The position numbers and the translations under genes are program-made. From positions 231,196-295,195 of the forward strand of contig NZ_SJZG01000004.1 in the NCBI RefSeq assembly GCF_004959775.1: DNA of 64,000 nucleotides. The letters are read 5' to 3'. The notes beneath the pieces are model-generated. The model had not been told where the DNA came from. It saw only the letters and a program-made list of their open reading frames with translations, and ran no database searches. The DNA comes from Agromyces sp. H66 (GTDB taxonomy: Bacteria > Actinomycetota > Actinomycetes > Actinomycetales > Microbacteriaceae). Below, piece after piece: positions 1 through 8,982 of the stretch. Position 1 is the stretch's first letter. Every line of letters begins with the position of its first letter.

Positions 1-426
1 CCGATGCTCTACGGCCTGACGGTCGGCACGCACTTCCTGCCGAGCGTCGTCGCACTCGCGTTCCTGAAGCGACCCGGCATGGCGGTGCTCGCGGGCCTCA
101 TCGCCGGGCTCGTCGGCGCGGCGTTCGCGCCGTGGTGGTTGTGGCGCTACGTCGGCGCCGGGCTGCTCGTCGGGCTGCTCATCGAGATCCCGTTCCTCGT
201 GTCGCGGTACCGTCGCTGGGATGCGTGGCTCTTCTACGCCGCTGCCGGCTTCGCGGGGCTCGTCATCGCGATCGCCGTCTTCATCGGCCTCGGCGCCGAG
301 CACTACGCGTGGTGGGCATGGGCGATCGCGCTGCCGCTGTGGGTGCTCTCGCCCGTGCTGTTCACGTGGATCGGACGCATCGTCGCGCGCCGACTCGCCA
401 AGGCTGGCGTGGCGCAAGCCACCTGA
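1..426 (+). CDS. Probable ECF transporter S component, YkoE-like (3' part)
   Basis: Only the C-terminal ~141 residues lie in the window; the frame is open to base 1 and the first ATG, at base 4, is probably internal because this family is usually nearer 190-210 residues. Four or five hydrophobic segments are visible, and the protein ends in a basic RIVARRLAKAGV-type tail after the last helix, which resembles substrate-binding S components of energy-coupling factor transporters of the YkoE (thiamine precursor) group. The family is assigned by recall of its style, not by a search, and the substrate is not supported. The gene ends just before a strong hairpin terminator. Confidence 0.55.
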   Translation, partial: PMLYGLTVGTHFLPSVVALAFLKRPGMAVLAGLIAGLVGAAFAPWWLWRYVGAGLLVGLLIEIPFLVSRYRRWDAWLFYAAAGFAGLVIAIAVFIGLGAEHYAWWAWAIALPLWVLSPVLFTWIGRIVARRLAKAGVAQAT

Positions 427-473
427 GCGCGGGCGCGGCCCGGGCCGCCTGAGCGCGAATCGCGCCGGCACGC

Positions 474-505
474 GAAGAGCGGATGCCACGAGGCATCCGC
501 TCTTC
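474..505. terminator. Bidirectional hairpin terminator
   Basis: A perfect 14-bp inverted repeat (arm GAAGAGCGGATGCC) encloses the 4-nt loop ACGA. It lies between convergent genes and can serve both. The arm contains the GGATGCC word that recurs through the window. Confidence 0.85.
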
Positions 506-522
506 ACTGCTGTGCTGCGGGA

Positions 523-1215
523 TCACACGAAGTGGTTGGCACGCTCCAGGTCTTCGGCGAAGTCGATCTCGACCGCGTAGAGGTCGGAGACGTCCATCGG
601 CTCGACGAGCATGCCGTTCTTCTCGATGGCGAGCTCGATGCCGCGCTCGAAGTAGTCCTGATCGCCCACTCGCGAGAGGTGCGCCAGGAGCAGCGCCTTG
701 TCGCGACTCGACACGTAGTTGATGCCGACGGCCTCGCCGAGACCGCCCTTGACGGTCTTGGAGAGCTCCTTGATGTAGCCCTCGGCGGTCGTCGTGTACT
801 TCACCTCTTCGTCGGACACCTTGGCGGTGTTGACGGTGACGAACGACTGGTCACGCGCGATGAGCGGCAGCGCGCGGTCGAGGATGCGCGGGTCGAACAC
901 GACGTCGCCGTTCATCCAGAGCAGCCCGCCCGACTGCGATGCCGCCAGCGCGCGCATGAGGCTCTTCGAGGTGTTCGTCTGGTCGTACTCCTCGTTGTAG
1001 ACGAAGGACGCCTGCGGGAACGCCTCGATGATGTGCTCGAGCTTGTACCCGACGACGATCGTCACGCTGGCGTTGTTGCCGAAGGCGTGCTCGATGTTGT
1101 CGAACTGCTGACGCATGATGGTGCGGCCATCGGCGAGTTCGGTGAGCGGCTTGGGGAGGGATCGTCCGAGCCGGCTCCCCATGCCGGCCGCGAGAATCAC
1201 GATCTGGGTGGTCAC
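523..1215 (-). CDS. Nucleotidyltransferase (phosphocholine cytidylyltransferase / sugar NTP transferase type)
   Basis: The 230-residue protein begins VTTQIVILAAGMGSRLG and continues ...PKPLTEL, the N-terminal nucleotide-binding signature of the NTP_transferase fold; a later GGLLWMNGDVVFD segment supplies the metal-binding aspartate region. Proteins of this size are LicC-like or hexose-1-phosphate nucleotidyltransferases that make activated precursors for teichoic acid, capsule or polyol synthesis. GTG 1215 is chosen because a GAAGGAGA ribosome binding site lies just upstream; the open frame extends to 1293, but that extension has no domain or ribosome binding site. The exact substrate is unknown. 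Confidence 0.8.
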   Translation of the reverse strand: MTTQIVILAAGMGSRLGRSLPKPLTELADGRTIMRQQFDNIEHAFGNNASVTIVVGYKLEHIIEAFPQASFVYNEEYDQTNTSKSLMRALAASQSGGLLWMNGDVVFDPRILDRALPLIARDQSFVTVNTAKVSDEEVKYTTTAEGYIKELSKTVKGGLGEAVGINYVSSRDKALLLAHLSRVGDQDYFERGIELAIEKNGMLVEPMDVSDLYAVEIDFAEDLERANHFV

Positions 1216-1453
1216 TGCATCTCCTTCGGTGGTGGCGGATGCCGCGACACGCACGTTGCCGTGTGTTCGTCGTCTGTTCATCCGGAAGTTCACATGTGGA
1301 CACGCCGTTATGCCGACTCACAGGATACCGGCGACCACGGCCCGGCACATGGGGGTTGACGCGGTCGTAGTGGGATCGTGATACGAAGCTCAGGAAATCC
1401 GCAGAATACCCCATCCGGGGGGTAGTGGGGCGCGTCGGCGACGCACTCATTGG

Positions 1454-1459
1454 TAGGTT
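1454..1459 (+). promoter_or_regulatory. -10 element TAGGTT of the ABC gene
   Basis: TAGGTT ends 6 nt before GTG 1466 and no Shine-Dalgarno is present, which fits a leaderless mRNA starting at the GTG. A TTGACG at 1356-1361 might be a -35 for a second, more distant promoter. Confidence 0.5.
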
Positions 1460-1465
1460 GTGTTG

Positions 1466-3256
1466 GTGACTTCCGTTTCGCCCTCAGAACACGACGACGA
1501 AACTCCCGGAGGCACCGGCACGGGGGTGTCCGCTGATCGGGGGACTTCTGTCGCGCGTCCCGCGTCCGAGGGCGAGCAGAATGAGGCCCTGCCGGCGGCC
1601 CCACGTCGCCCGAGCGCCTCGACGTCGGCCGCGACTTCCGGCACGGCGAAATCCGGCACGGCGAAATCCACGAGGTCGACGAAGCCGAGGTCGACGACGG
1701 CGAAGGCGGCCGCGACGAAGGGGACCGCGGCGAAGGCGGCGGCGGCGAAGGGAACTGCGCCGAAGGCGGCGGCTAAGGGGTCCGCGGCGAAGGGGTCCGC
1801 GACGGCGCCGGCCGCGTCGGATGGTGCGAAGACCGCGCCGGCGTCAGACGACCAGCCCGAGGCGCCGACGCCTTCGAAGCGCACGCCGGCATCGCGGGCG
1901 GCGTCGTCGAAGGCCGCCGCCGCGAGGGGCGAGGCTGCGAAGTCGGCGCGCACGTCACGCGCGTCGACGGCGAGCTCGGCGACGACGAGGAAGCGCTCCA
2001 CCGGCTCGACGACCACGAAGCGCCAGCAGGTCGCTGCCGCGTTCACGACCGAGACGACCGCCGCAGAGCGGGGGAACCGAACGCCCGGCGAGGGGAAGGC
2101 CGCGACGGTCGAGTCACCCGAGACGTCGGCGACGCCCTCCTCCGCGACCGACGTCGCCGCGAGGGAGCCCGCCACCACGGAGGTGGCCGCGACCGACGTC
2201 ACCGCGACGGAGCCCGCCACCACGGCGGCGGCCGCGACCGATGTCGCCGCGACGGACGTCGACGAGACCACGCGCGAGCGCCCGGTCGTCGCCGCCGCGG
2301 TGGCCGAGGCCGACGCGCCCGCGGCCGTCGACGCGCCCGGCACCGAGGCGCCGGTGACCACGGAGGGGTCCGAGGGCACGACGCCCGCGGCATCCGACGC
2401 CGATCAGGCCGTGGTCGTCATCCCCGCGCCCCGCGCGCCGAAGCCGCGGAAGAAGCGCACGCTGCGCGTCGCCCGTGCAGCCCCGGCACCCGACGCGCCG
2501 CGCGTGCTCACGATCCAGGGCCTCGTGAAGCGGTTCGGCAACACGACCGCGGTCGACGGCATCTCGCTCGACGTCCGGGCGGGGTCGTTCTACGGCATCG
2601 TCGGTCCGAACGGCGCCGGCAAGACCACGACGCTCTCGATGGTCACGGGGCTGCTGCGACCCGACGCCGGCGCGGTGCACGTCAACGGCATCGACGCGTG
2701 GGCGGACCCGCGCGCGGCCAAGCGCGTCACCGGCGTGCTGCCCGACCGGCTGCGACTGTTCGACCGGCTCACCGGTGCGCAGCTCCTCTACTACTCGGGG
2801 TCGCTCCGCGGACTCGACGACCGCACCGTGCGCGAGCGGAGCGTCGAGCTCATCGCGGCGTTCGGCCTCGAGGACGCCGTCGACCGGCTCGTCGCCGACT
2901 ACTCCGCGGGCATGACCAAGAAGATCGCGCTCGCGTGCGCGATGATCCACGCCCCGCGTCTGCTCGTGCTCGACGAGCCCTTCGAGTCGGTCGACCCGGT
3001 CTCGGCGGCGAACCTCACCGACATCCTCGAGCGCTACGTCGGCGGGGGCGGCACCGTGCTCCTCTCGAGCCACAGCATGGACCTCATCGAGCGGGTCTGC
3101 GACTCGGCGGCGATCATCATCGGCGGCCGCGTGCTCGCGTCGGGTGCGCTCGACGAGGTGCGCCTCGGGAAGACCCTCGAAGACCGCTTCGTCGAGCTCG
3201 CAGGCGGACGCAAGGCAGCGGAAGGCATGGAATGGTTGCACAGTTTCTCCGACTGA
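1466..3256 (+). CDS. ABC transporter ATP-binding protein with long Ala/Thr-rich N-terminal tail
   Basis: The C-terminal part is a standard ABC ATPase: the domain starts near residue 347, with Walker A GPNGAGKTT at about 380, signature YSAGMTKK, Walker B LLVLDEPFESVD and a switch histidine in LLSSHSMD. About 345 residues in front of it are low complexity, rich in Ala, Thr, Lys and Pro with repeated AKAA/AKGT and ATDVAA units, and have no recognisable fold. GTG 1466 is preferred over GTG 1460 because of the -10 spacing. The gene overlaps the permease by 25 bp, so the two form one exporter. The tail is unusual for the family; its substrate is unknown. Confidence 0.85.
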   Translation: MTSVSPSEHDDETPGGTGTGVSADRGTSVARPASEGEQNEALPAAPRRPSASTSAATSGTAKSGTAKSTRSTKPRSTTAKAAATKGTAAKAAAAKGTAPKAAAKGSAAKGSATAPAASDGAKTAPASDDQPEAPTPSKRTPASRAASSKAAAARGEAAKSARTSRASTASSATTRKRSTGSTTTKRQQVAAAFTTETTAAERGNRTPGEGKAATVESPETSATPSSATDVAAREPATTEVAATDVTATEPATTAAAATDVAATDVDETTRERPVVAAAVAEADAPAAVDAPGTEAPVTTEGSEGTTPAASDADQAVVVIPAPRAPKPRKKRTLRVARAAPAPDAPRVLTIQGLVKRFGNTTAVDGISLDVRAGSFYGIVGPNGAGKTTTLSMVTGLLRPDAGAVHVNGIDAWADPRAAKRVTGVLPDRLRLFDRLTGAQLLYYSGSLRGLDDRTVRERSVELIAAFGLEDAVDRLVADYSAGMTKKIALACAMIHAPRLLVLDEPFESVDPVSAANLTDILERYVGGGGTVLLSSHSMDLIERVCDSAAIIIGGRVLASGALDEVRLGKTLEDRFVELAGGRKAAEGMEWLHSFSD

Positions 3257-4806
3257 AACTGCGCCTGCTCGCGAACATCTTCCGACGTAGTCCCTGGCAG
3301 GTCGTCGGCATCGTCGTCGGCCTCGTGTACGGGCTCGGAGCGGCCGCGCTGCTGTTCGTCTCCCTCGTCGGGCTGCGCTTCATCGACGACGTCGAGGTGA
3401 TCCGCGACGTGTTCGTCGTCGTCGGCGGCGCGACCTTCGTCGGCTTCGTCGTGTTCCCCCTGATCTTCGGCGTCGACGACACGATGGACCCGCGACGGTT
3501 CGCGTTGTTCGGCCTGCCGAACCGCACGCTCGCGATCGGTCTCGCCGTCTCGGCGGTGATCGGCATCCCGGCCATCGCGCTCGCCATCGTGCTCACCGGC
3601 ACCGTGGTGACCTGGTCGCGCGGCGCCGGCGAGACCATCATCGCGATCCTGAGCGCCGCACTGGCGTTCGCCACCTGCCTGCTCCTCGCCCGCCTGGCGA
3701 CCTCGATCGCCTCGGTGCTGCTCGCCACTCGTCGTGCTCGTGAGGTCAGCGGCGTGATCGGCATCCTGCTCATCGTGCTCCTGTCGCCGGTGATCGTGGT
3801 GCTCATCTCCATCGACTGGGCGCGCTCGGGCCTCGACGTGCTCGCGTCCATCGCCGGCGTGCTCGGCTGGACCCCGCTCGGCGCCGCGTTCGCCGCACCC
3901 GGTGACGCGGCGGCCGGTGAGTGGGGCGCCGCGGTGGTGAAGCTCCTCATCGCCGTGGCCACGCTCGCCGCCCTGTGGTTCGCGTGGGAGGCCGTCGTCG
4001 CGAAGGTGCTCGTCTCGCCGGGCCGCGAGGCATCCGCGAAGAGCTACCGGGGTCTCGGATGGTTCGATCGGATGCCGCACACGGTGACCGGTGTCGTCGC
4101 CGCCCGCAGCATCACCTACTGGTTCCGGGACGCGCGGTACTGGGTTTCGGTGCTCATGATCCCCGTCGTGCCCGTGCTCGTGCTCGTGCCGCTCGGCCTC
4201 GCGGGCGTCCCGCTCGCCTACACGGCGCTCGTCCCCGTGCCGCTCATGTGCCTGCTGCTCGGATGGGCGCTGCACAACGACACGGCCTACGACAGCACGG
4301 CCGTCTGGTTGCACGTCGCGTCGGGGGTCCGCGGCGCCGCGGATCGTGCGGGCCGGCTGGTGCCCGTGCTCATAACGGGCGCGCTGATCATCGGCCTCGG
4401 CAGCGCCGTCACGGTGTTCGTCCTCGACGACGGGCGGCTCCTGCCGTCGCTCATCGGCGTGAGCACCGCACTGCTCTTCGCGGGCCTCGGCGTCGGCGCG
4501 ATCACCTCGGCCCGATTCCCGTACCCGGCGGTCAAGCCCGGCGACAGCCCGTTCCAGCAGCCGCAGTCGACCGGGGCGGTCACGGCCCTCGTGCAGTCGA
4601 TCACCATGTTCGGCTCGCTCCTCGTCGCCCTGCCCGCCGTCGTGTTCGGGGCGCTCGGACTCTTCGTGGACCCGGCATGGCACACCGCGTCGTTCGCGGC
4701 GGGCGTAGGGCTCGGGCTGCTCGTGCTCGTCGTCGGGATCTGGCTCGGCGGCCGCGTGTTCGAGCGACGCGGACCCGAGATCCTCGCGGCCGCGATGCGC
4801 GCGTAG
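3232..4806 (+). CDS. ABC transporter permease (ABC-2-like, 12 or so TM segments)
   Basis: A 524-residue integral membrane protein beginning MVAQFLRLKLRLLANIFRR, with about twelve hydrophobic stretches arranged as two halves separated by a soluble loop near residues 250-290. ATG 3232 lies inside the end of the ATPase gene, behind a GGAAGG ribosome binding site, so translation is probably coupled. The open frame extends upstream through the ATPase gene, but that part is out of frame with the real ATPase and is not coding. With the ATPase it would form a membrane exporter of unknown substrate. Confidence 0.85.
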   Translation: MVAQFLRLKLRLLANIFRRSPWQVVGIVVGLVYGLGAAALLFVSLVGLRFIDDVEVIRDVFVVVGGATFVGFVVFPLIFGVDDTMDPRRFALFGLPNRTLAIGLAVSAVIGIPAIALAIVLTGTVVTWSRGAGETIIAILSAALAFATCLLLARLATSIASVLLATRRAREVSGVIGILLIVLLSPVIVVLISIDWARSGLDVLASIAGVLGWTPLGAAFAAPGDAAAGEWGAAVVKLLIAVATLAALWFAWEAVVAKVLVSPGREASAKSYRGLGWFDRMPHTVTGVVAARSITYWFRDARYWVSVLMIPVVPVLVLVPLGLAGVPLAYTALVPVPLMCLLLGWALHNDTAYDSTAVWLHVASGVRGAADRAGRLVPVLITGALIIGLGSAVTVFVLDDGRLLPSLIGVSTALLFAGLGVGAITSARFPYPAVKPGDSPFQQPQSTGAVTALVQSITMFGSLLVALPAVVFGALGLFVDPAWHTASFAAGVGLGLLVLVVGIWLGGRVFERRGPEILAAAMRA

Positions 4807-4857
4807 CCGCATGACCGGTGGTGCGACCGGGTCGGCCGCAGTCGTGGCATCCGCGCG

Positions 4858-4863
4858 TAGAAT
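4858..4863 (+). promoter_or_regulatory. -10 element TAGAAT of the DUF3039 gene
   Basis: TAGAAT ends 7 nt before ATG 4871; no ribosome binding site is seen, so the transcript is probably leaderless. This decides the start over the upstream in-frame ATG at 4811. Confidence 0.6.
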
Positions 4864-4870
4864 CGAGCGC

Positions 4871-5158
4871 ATGATCGAACCCGTACGCGCGAGCATCGCC
4901 GATCCCGACGCGCCAGGCGGTGGCACCTCCGTGCTCGACCGCGAGCTCGAGAAGCTGCTCGAGGAAGAGCACATCGAACCCGGCGACCACGAGCGGTTCG
5001 CGCACTACGTGAAGAAGGAGCAGATCCTCGAGTCGGCGGTCACGGGCAAGCCCGTGAAGGCGCTCTGCGGCAAGAAGTGGACGCCCGGTCGCGACCCCGA
5101 GAAGTTCCCGGTGTGCCCCACGTGCAAGGAGATCTACGAGCGCATGAAGGCGCAGTAG
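4871..5158 (+). CDS. DUF3039 family protein
   Basis: A 95-residue soluble protein. Its C-terminal half, GDHERFAHYVKKEQI followed by ALCGKKWTPGRDP and CPTCKEIY, is the conserved core of the actinobacterial DUF3039 family. Three cysteines (one in ALCGK, two in CPTCKE) could bind a metal. The function is unknown. An ATG at 4811 is in frame, but the promoter position favours 4871. Confidence 0.85.
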   Translation: MIEPVRASIADPDAPGGGTSVLDRELEKLLEEEHIEPGDHERFAHYVKKEQILESAVTGKPVKALCGKKWTPGRDPEKFPVCPTCKEIYERMKAQ

Positions 5159-5170
5159 CGGCGGCGGGTC

Positions 5171-6490
5171 TCAGCGGTAGCTCGTCGGGATGACGGGCTC
5201 GCCGCGCCCCAGCCGGAACGCCTCGATCGGCAACTCCTGCATGACCTCGGCGCGATGCGCTCGCGCCGCCGCCGTGCCCGCAGGGCCGACGAACGCGGGA
5301 TCGGCGACACCGCCCTCCATGAGTTGCACCATGAGCGGTCGCAGCCGATCGCCCGGTTCGAACTCCGCCTCGCCCTCGGGGCCGTCGCCGATGAAGATCA
5401 GCTCCTCGCGCGCGGTGCGCGTGGAGTCCAGTCGCCGCGCCGCGTTCTTGCGGCCGCCGATGCTGAGCTTCTGCGTCGATGACTTCGCCACGGCCACCCA
5501 CTCGCCGGCGTCGTCACGGCGGGCGACGAGCTTGTACACCATGCCGGCGGCGGGGAACCCCGACCCGGTGACGACGGCCGTGCCCACGCCGTAGGCGTCG
5601 ACCGGGGCGCCCGAGAGGCCGGCGATCGTGAACTCGTCGAGGTCGCTGGTCACCGTGATCCTCGTGTCGACGGCGCCGAGGCCGTCGAGCTGCTCGCGCA
5701 CCGCGGCGACCACGGTGGGCAGGTCGCCCGAATCGATGCGCACGGCCCCTAGCTCGGTGCCGGCCACCTGCACGGCGAGCTCGACGCCCTTCGCGATGTC
5801 GTAGGTGTCGACGAGCAGCGTCGTCTTGGGGCCGAACGCCGCGACCTGCGCCCGGAAGGCGTCCTCCTCGGTGTCGTGCAGGAGCGTGAACGCGTGCGCG
5901 GCGGTGCCCATGGTCGGGATGCCCCAGGTGCGACCCGCCTCGAGGTTGGAGGTGGCGTCGAAGCCCGCGATGTACGCGGCTCGCGCCGCCGCGATGGCGG
6001 CGTGCTCGCTGGTGCGGCGGGAGCCCATCTCGGCGATGGGCCGGCCCAGCGCGACCGAGACCATGCGTGCGGCGGCGCTCGCCACCGACGAGTCGTAGTT
6101 CAGCGTCGACAGCACGAGGGTCTCGAGCATCACCGCTTCGGCGAACGTCGCCTGGATGGTGACGAGCGGCGAGCCGGGGAAGTACGCCTCGCCCTCGCGG
6201 TAGCCCCAGATGTCGCCGCGGAACCGGTAGTCGGCGAGCCAGTCGAGGGTCTCGGGGCGCACCACCTCGTGCTCGCGGAGCCACTCGAGCTCCGCATCCT
6301 CGAAGCGGAACCGGTCGATGAGCTCGAGCAGCCGGCCGGTGCCCGCGACGACGCCGTAGCGGCGGCCGTCGGGGAGGCGCCGTGCGAACGCCTCGAAGAG
6401 GCTCTCGCGATGGCCGGCGCCGTCGCGGAGCGCGGCATCCACCATCGTCAGCTCGTAGCGGTCGGTGAAGAGCGCAGCAGAACCGGTCAC
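5171..6490 (-). CDS. pncB: Nicotinate phosphoribosyltransferase
   Basis: The 439-residue protein makes nicotinate mononucleotide from nicotinate and PRPP with ATP hydrolysis, in the cytosolic NAD salvage (Preiss-Handler) pathway. It shows the N-terminal [14 protein letters not shown] segment, the [11 protein letters not shown] region, [22 protein letters not shown] with the family's active-site region, and VRIDSGDLP in the phosphate-binding barrel loop. The length is normal for the actinobacterial short form. It starts at GTG 6490, 6 nt after a TAGGCT -10 on the minus strand, and is divergent from murI. Confidence 0.95.
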   Translation of the reverse strand: MTGSAALFTDRYELTMVDAALRDGAGHRESLFEAFARRLPDGRRYGVVAGTGRLLELIDRFRFEDAELEWLREHEVVRPETLDWLADYRFRGDIWGYREGEAYFPGSPLVTIQATFAEAVMLETLVLSTLNYDSSVASAAARMVSVALGRPIAEMGSRRTSEHAAIAAARAAYIAGFDATSNLEAGRTWGIPTMGTAAHAFTLLHDTEEDAFRAQVAAFGPKTTLLVDTYDIAKGVELAVQVAGTELGAVRIDSGDLPTVVAAVREQLDGLGAVDTRITVTSDLDEFTIAGLSGAPVDAYGVGTAVVTGSGFPAAGMVYKLVARRDDAGEWVAVAKSSTQKLSIGGRKNAARRLDSTRTAREELIFIGDGPEGEAEFEPGDRLRPLMVQLMEGGVADPAFVGPAGTAAARAHRAEVMQELPIEAFRLGRGEPVIPTSYR

Positions 6491-6496
6491 AGCGTC

Positions 6497-6502
6497 AGCC
6501 TA
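6497..6502 (-). promoter_or_regulatory. -10 element TAGGCT of pncB
   Basis: On the minus strand TAGGCT is followed by 6 nt and then the GTG start of pncB, consistent with leaderless transcription. Confidence 0.6.
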
Positions 6503-6556
6503 GTGCTCGGGATGCCGCAATCCCGGGCCGGCGGCGAGCGTGCCGCCGCGCTCGCC

Positions 6557-6562
6557 TAAGCT
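6557..6562 (+). promoter_or_regulatory. -10 element TAAGCT of murI
   Basis: TAAGCT lies 8 nt before GTG 6571. Together with the pncB -10 it makes a compact divergent promoter region of about 80 bp. Confidence 0.5.
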
Positions 6563-6570
6563 TGGATGTC

Positions 6571-7473
6571 GTGACGGATGCACCGATCGGGATCTTCGAC
6601 TCCGGCGTCGGCGGTCTCACGGTGGCCCGCGCCGTGAAGGACCAGCTGCCGCACGAGTCGATCCTCTACATCGGCGACCTCGAGCACTCGCCCTACGGGC
6701 CGAAGCCCATCGCCGACGTGCGTCGGTACGCGCTCGCCGTGCTCGACGACCTCGTCGCGCAGGGCGTGAAGATGCTCGTGATCGCCTGCAACACCGCGTC
6801 GAGCGCCATGCTCCGCGACGCGCGCGAACGGTACGACGTGCCCGTCGTCGAGGTCATCCAGCCCGCGGTGCGGCGCGCCGTGGCCACGACCCGCAACGGC
6901 CGCGTGGGCGTGATCGGCACCGTCGGCACCATCCAGTCGCGCGCGTACGACGACGCGTTCGCGGCCGCCCCGCACCTCGACCTGTCGTCCGCGGCGTGCC
7001 CGCGCTTCGTCGAGTTCGTCGAGGCCGGCGTCACGAGCGGCGACGAGCTGCTCTCGGTCGCCGAGGAGTACCTCGCGCCGCTCCGCGAGGCCGGCGTCGA
7101 CACGCTCGTGCTCGGCTGCACGCACTACCCGTTCCTCAAGGGCGCCATCTCGTACGTGATGGGCGAGCAGGTCTCGCTCGTCTCGAGCGATGTCGAGACC
7201 GCCAACGACGTCTACCGCGTGCTCGTGTCGAACGGCATGGAGCGTCGCGCGCCGACGCCGCCCACCTACCGGTACGAGGCGACGGGCGGCTCGACGAGCG
7301 CGTTCCTCGACCTCGCGCATCGGCTCATCGCGCCCGAGATCCCGAGCGTGGAGCTCGTCGAGACCGGTGCGCTCACGCTTCCCCACCACGCGTCGACGGG
7401 CTCCCTTCGACCGGCTCGGGGAGCGAACCCTTCGACACGCCCAGCGACCGAACTTCGACAGGAGAACGCATGA
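6571..7473 (+). CDS. murI: Glutamate racemase
   Basis: Interconverts L- and D-glutamate to supply D-Glu for peptidoglycan in the cytosol. Visible motifs are [15 protein letters not shown] at the N-terminus, the first catalytic cysteine in IACNTASS and the second in [10 protein letters not shown]. The start is placed at GTG 6571 (VTDAPIG) rather than TTG 6562, because the latter overlaps the -10 hexamer. The last ~34 residues (after about residue 266) are not family sequence: they are encoded by degenerate 25-bp TTCGAC repeats and by the rph ribosome binding site, so the protein seems to have been extended into an intergenic repeat. The stop overlaps the rph ATG. Confidence 0.93.
   Translation: MTDAPIGIFDSGVGGLTVARAVKDQLPHESILYIGDLEHSPYGPKPIADVRRYALAVLDDLVAQGVKMLVIACNTASSAMLRDARERYDVPVVEVIQPAVRRAVATTRNGRVGVIGTVGTIQSRAYDDAFAAAPHLDLSSAACPRFVEFVEAGVTSGDELLSVAEEYLAPLREAGVDTLVLGCTHYPFLKGAISYVMGEQVSLVSSDVETANDVYRVLVSNGMERRAPTPPTYRYEATGGSTSAFLDLAHRLIAPEIPSVELVETGALTLPHHASTGSLRPARGANPSTRPATELRQENA
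7403..7462. repeat. Tandem degenerate TTCGAC repeat inside the 3' end of murI
   Basis: Two 25-bp units, each starting CCCTTCGAC (7403-7427 and 7428-7452), are followed by a partial third (CTTCGACAGGAG). It resembles, in the opposite orientation, the two 23-bp CGGTCCCT...GTCGAAGGG units upstream of smpB, so this looks like a dispersed intergenic repeat family. Confidence 0.65.
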
Positions 7474-8252
7474 CCGAGGCATCCGACCCCCAGGCGGCCA
7501 CGGCCGACCTCGTGCGCGCCGACGGCCGCGCGCCCCACGAGCTGCGGCACGTGACCATCGAGCGTGGCTGGAGCGCGCACGCCGAGGGCAGCGCCCTCAT
7601 CTCGTTCGGGAACACGAAGGTGCTCTGCACCGCGTCGTTCACGAACGGCGTGCCGCGCTGGATGCAGGGCAAGGGCCGCGGCTGGGTCACCGCCGAGTAC
7701 GCGATGCTGCCGCGCGCCACGAACACCCGCAACGACCGAGAGTCGGTGAAGGGCCGGATCGGCGGGCGCACCCACGAGATCAGCCGGCTGATCGGCCGGA
7801 GCCTGCGTGCCGTCGTGGACACCAAGGGCCTCGGCGAGAACACCATCCAGATCGACTGCGACGTGCTGCAGGCCGACGGGGGCACCCGCACCGCGGCCAT
7901 CACGGGCGCCTACGTCGCCCTTGTCGACGCCGTCGAGTGGGCCCGTGAGCAGAAGTTCATCGGGCAGCGGGCGAAGCCCGTCATCGACACGGTCTCGGCC
8001 ATCTCGGTCGGCATCGTCGACGGCACGCCCATGCTCGACCTCGCCTACACCGAGGACGTTCGCGCCGAGACCGACATGAACGTCGTCGCCACCGGGCGCG
8101 GCCTGTTCGTCGAGGTGCAGGGCACCGCCGAGGGAGCGCCGTTCGATCGGCGCGAGCTCGACTCGCTGCTCGACCTCGCGCTCGCCGGCACCGCCGAGCT
8201 GGCGCTCGTCCAGCAGGCGACGCTCGCCGCGACCGACGAGGCGACGGCCTGA
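7470..8252 (+). CDS. rph: Ribonuclease PH
   Basis: A phosphorolytic 3'-5' exoribonuclease that trims tRNA 3' ends. The 260-residue protein has [11 protein letters not shown] near the start, the [13 protein letters not shown] strand, [18 protein letters not shown] and [18 protein letters not shown]-like segments carrying the phosphate-binding arginines, and [21 protein letters not shown] with the metal-binding aspartates. ATG 7470 overlaps the murI stop (ATGA), and a GACAGGAG ribosome binding site precedes it. rdgB follows 2 nt downstream. Confidence 0.95.
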   Translation: MTEASDPQAATADLVRADGRAPHELRHVTIERGWSAHAEGSALISFGNTKVLCTASFTNGVPRWMQGKGRGWVTAEYAMLPRATNTRNDRESVKGRIGGRTHEISRLIGRSLRAVVDTKGLGENTIQIDCDVLQADGGTRTAAITGAYVALVDAVEWAREQKFIGQRAKPVIDTVSAISVGIVDGTPMLDLAYTEDVRAETDMNVVATGRGLFVEVQGTAEGAPFDRRELDSLLDLALAGTAELALVQQATLAATDEATA

Positions 8253-8254
8253 GC

Positions 8255-8881
8255 GTGGCCGGCACGCCGCTCGAGGTGGTGCTCGCCACCCACAACGCGC
8301 ACAAGGTCGCCGAGTTCCAGCACATCCTCGGCGAGCGGATGCCGGGGCTCGTCGTGCTGCCGTACGACGGCCCCGAGCCCGTCGAGGACGGCACCACCTT
8401 CGACGAGAACGCGTTCATCAAGGCGCGGGCCGCGGCATCCCACACCGGACGCATCGCGCTCGCCGACGACTCCGGCCTCGCCGTCGACGTCATGGGCGGC
8501 GCACCCGGAATCTTCTCGGCCCGCTGGGCGGGACCCGGTCGCGGCGCCGAGGCGAACCTCGAGCTGCTGCTCGCGCAGCTCGGCGACATCCGCGACCCGC
8601 ACCGCACGGCGCACTTCCACTGCACCATCGCGCTGGTGGTGCCGGATGCCGCGGGCACGCCGTTCGAGTACGCCGCAGTGGGCGAGTGGCCCGGGCGCAT
8701 CGCGACCGAGCGGGCGGGCGTCAACGGGTTCGGCTACGATCCGATCTTCGTGCCCGACGGGTTCGAGGTGTCGGCCGCGGAGCTCGCGCCCGAGGTGAAG
8801 AGCGCGCACAGCCACCGGGCTCGGGCATTCGCGGCGCTCGTGCCCGAGCTGGTGCGCGTGGCCTCGCGGCTCGGACGCTAG
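8255..8881 (+). CDS. rdgB: XTP/dITP diphosphatase (RdgB/HAM1 family)
   Basis: Hydrolyses non-canonical purine triphosphates (XTP, dITP) to the monophosphates and so keeps them out of DNA. The 208-residue protein contains VVLATHNAHKVAEF at the N-terminus, the FDENAFIKARAA and ALADDSGLAVD catalytic segments, GIFSARWAG, and GFGYDPIFVPDG near the C-terminus. GTG 8255 starts immediately after the rph stop, and murI-rph-rdgB is a common actinobacterial cluster. Confidence 0.95.
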   Translation: MAGTPLEVVLATHNAHKVAEFQHILGERMPGLVVLPYDGPEPVEDGTTFDENAFIKARAAASHTGRIALADDSGLAVDVMGGAPGIFSARWAGPGRGAEANLELLLAQLGDIRDPHRTAHFHCTIALVVPDAAGTPFEYAAVGEWPGRIATERAGVNGFGYDPIFVPDGFEVSAAELAPEVKSAHSHRARAFAALVPELVRVASRLGR

Positions 8882-8982
8882 CGTCGCGCGTCGCCCTCCG
8901 CAGGCACGGCCGCCCGTGGAGAGAACGCGTCTCATTCCCATCACGGCGGGTACGCGGCATCCGCGCATACGCTGGAAGGGAC

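Noticed and set aside
1581-2393. Arg-rich and Ala-rich long frames overlapping the ABC tail on both strands
   Set aside because: They are shadows of a GC-rich low-complexity coding region; none has a start signal or a domain.
1620-2400. DNA-level tandem repeat in the ABC tail
   Set aside because: The repetition is at protein level (Ala/Thr/Lys) with variable codons, so it is not a clean DNA repeat array.
6562-6570. TTG 6562 as murI start
   Set aside because: It overlaps the TAAGCT -10; GTG 6571 fits the promoter and homologues.
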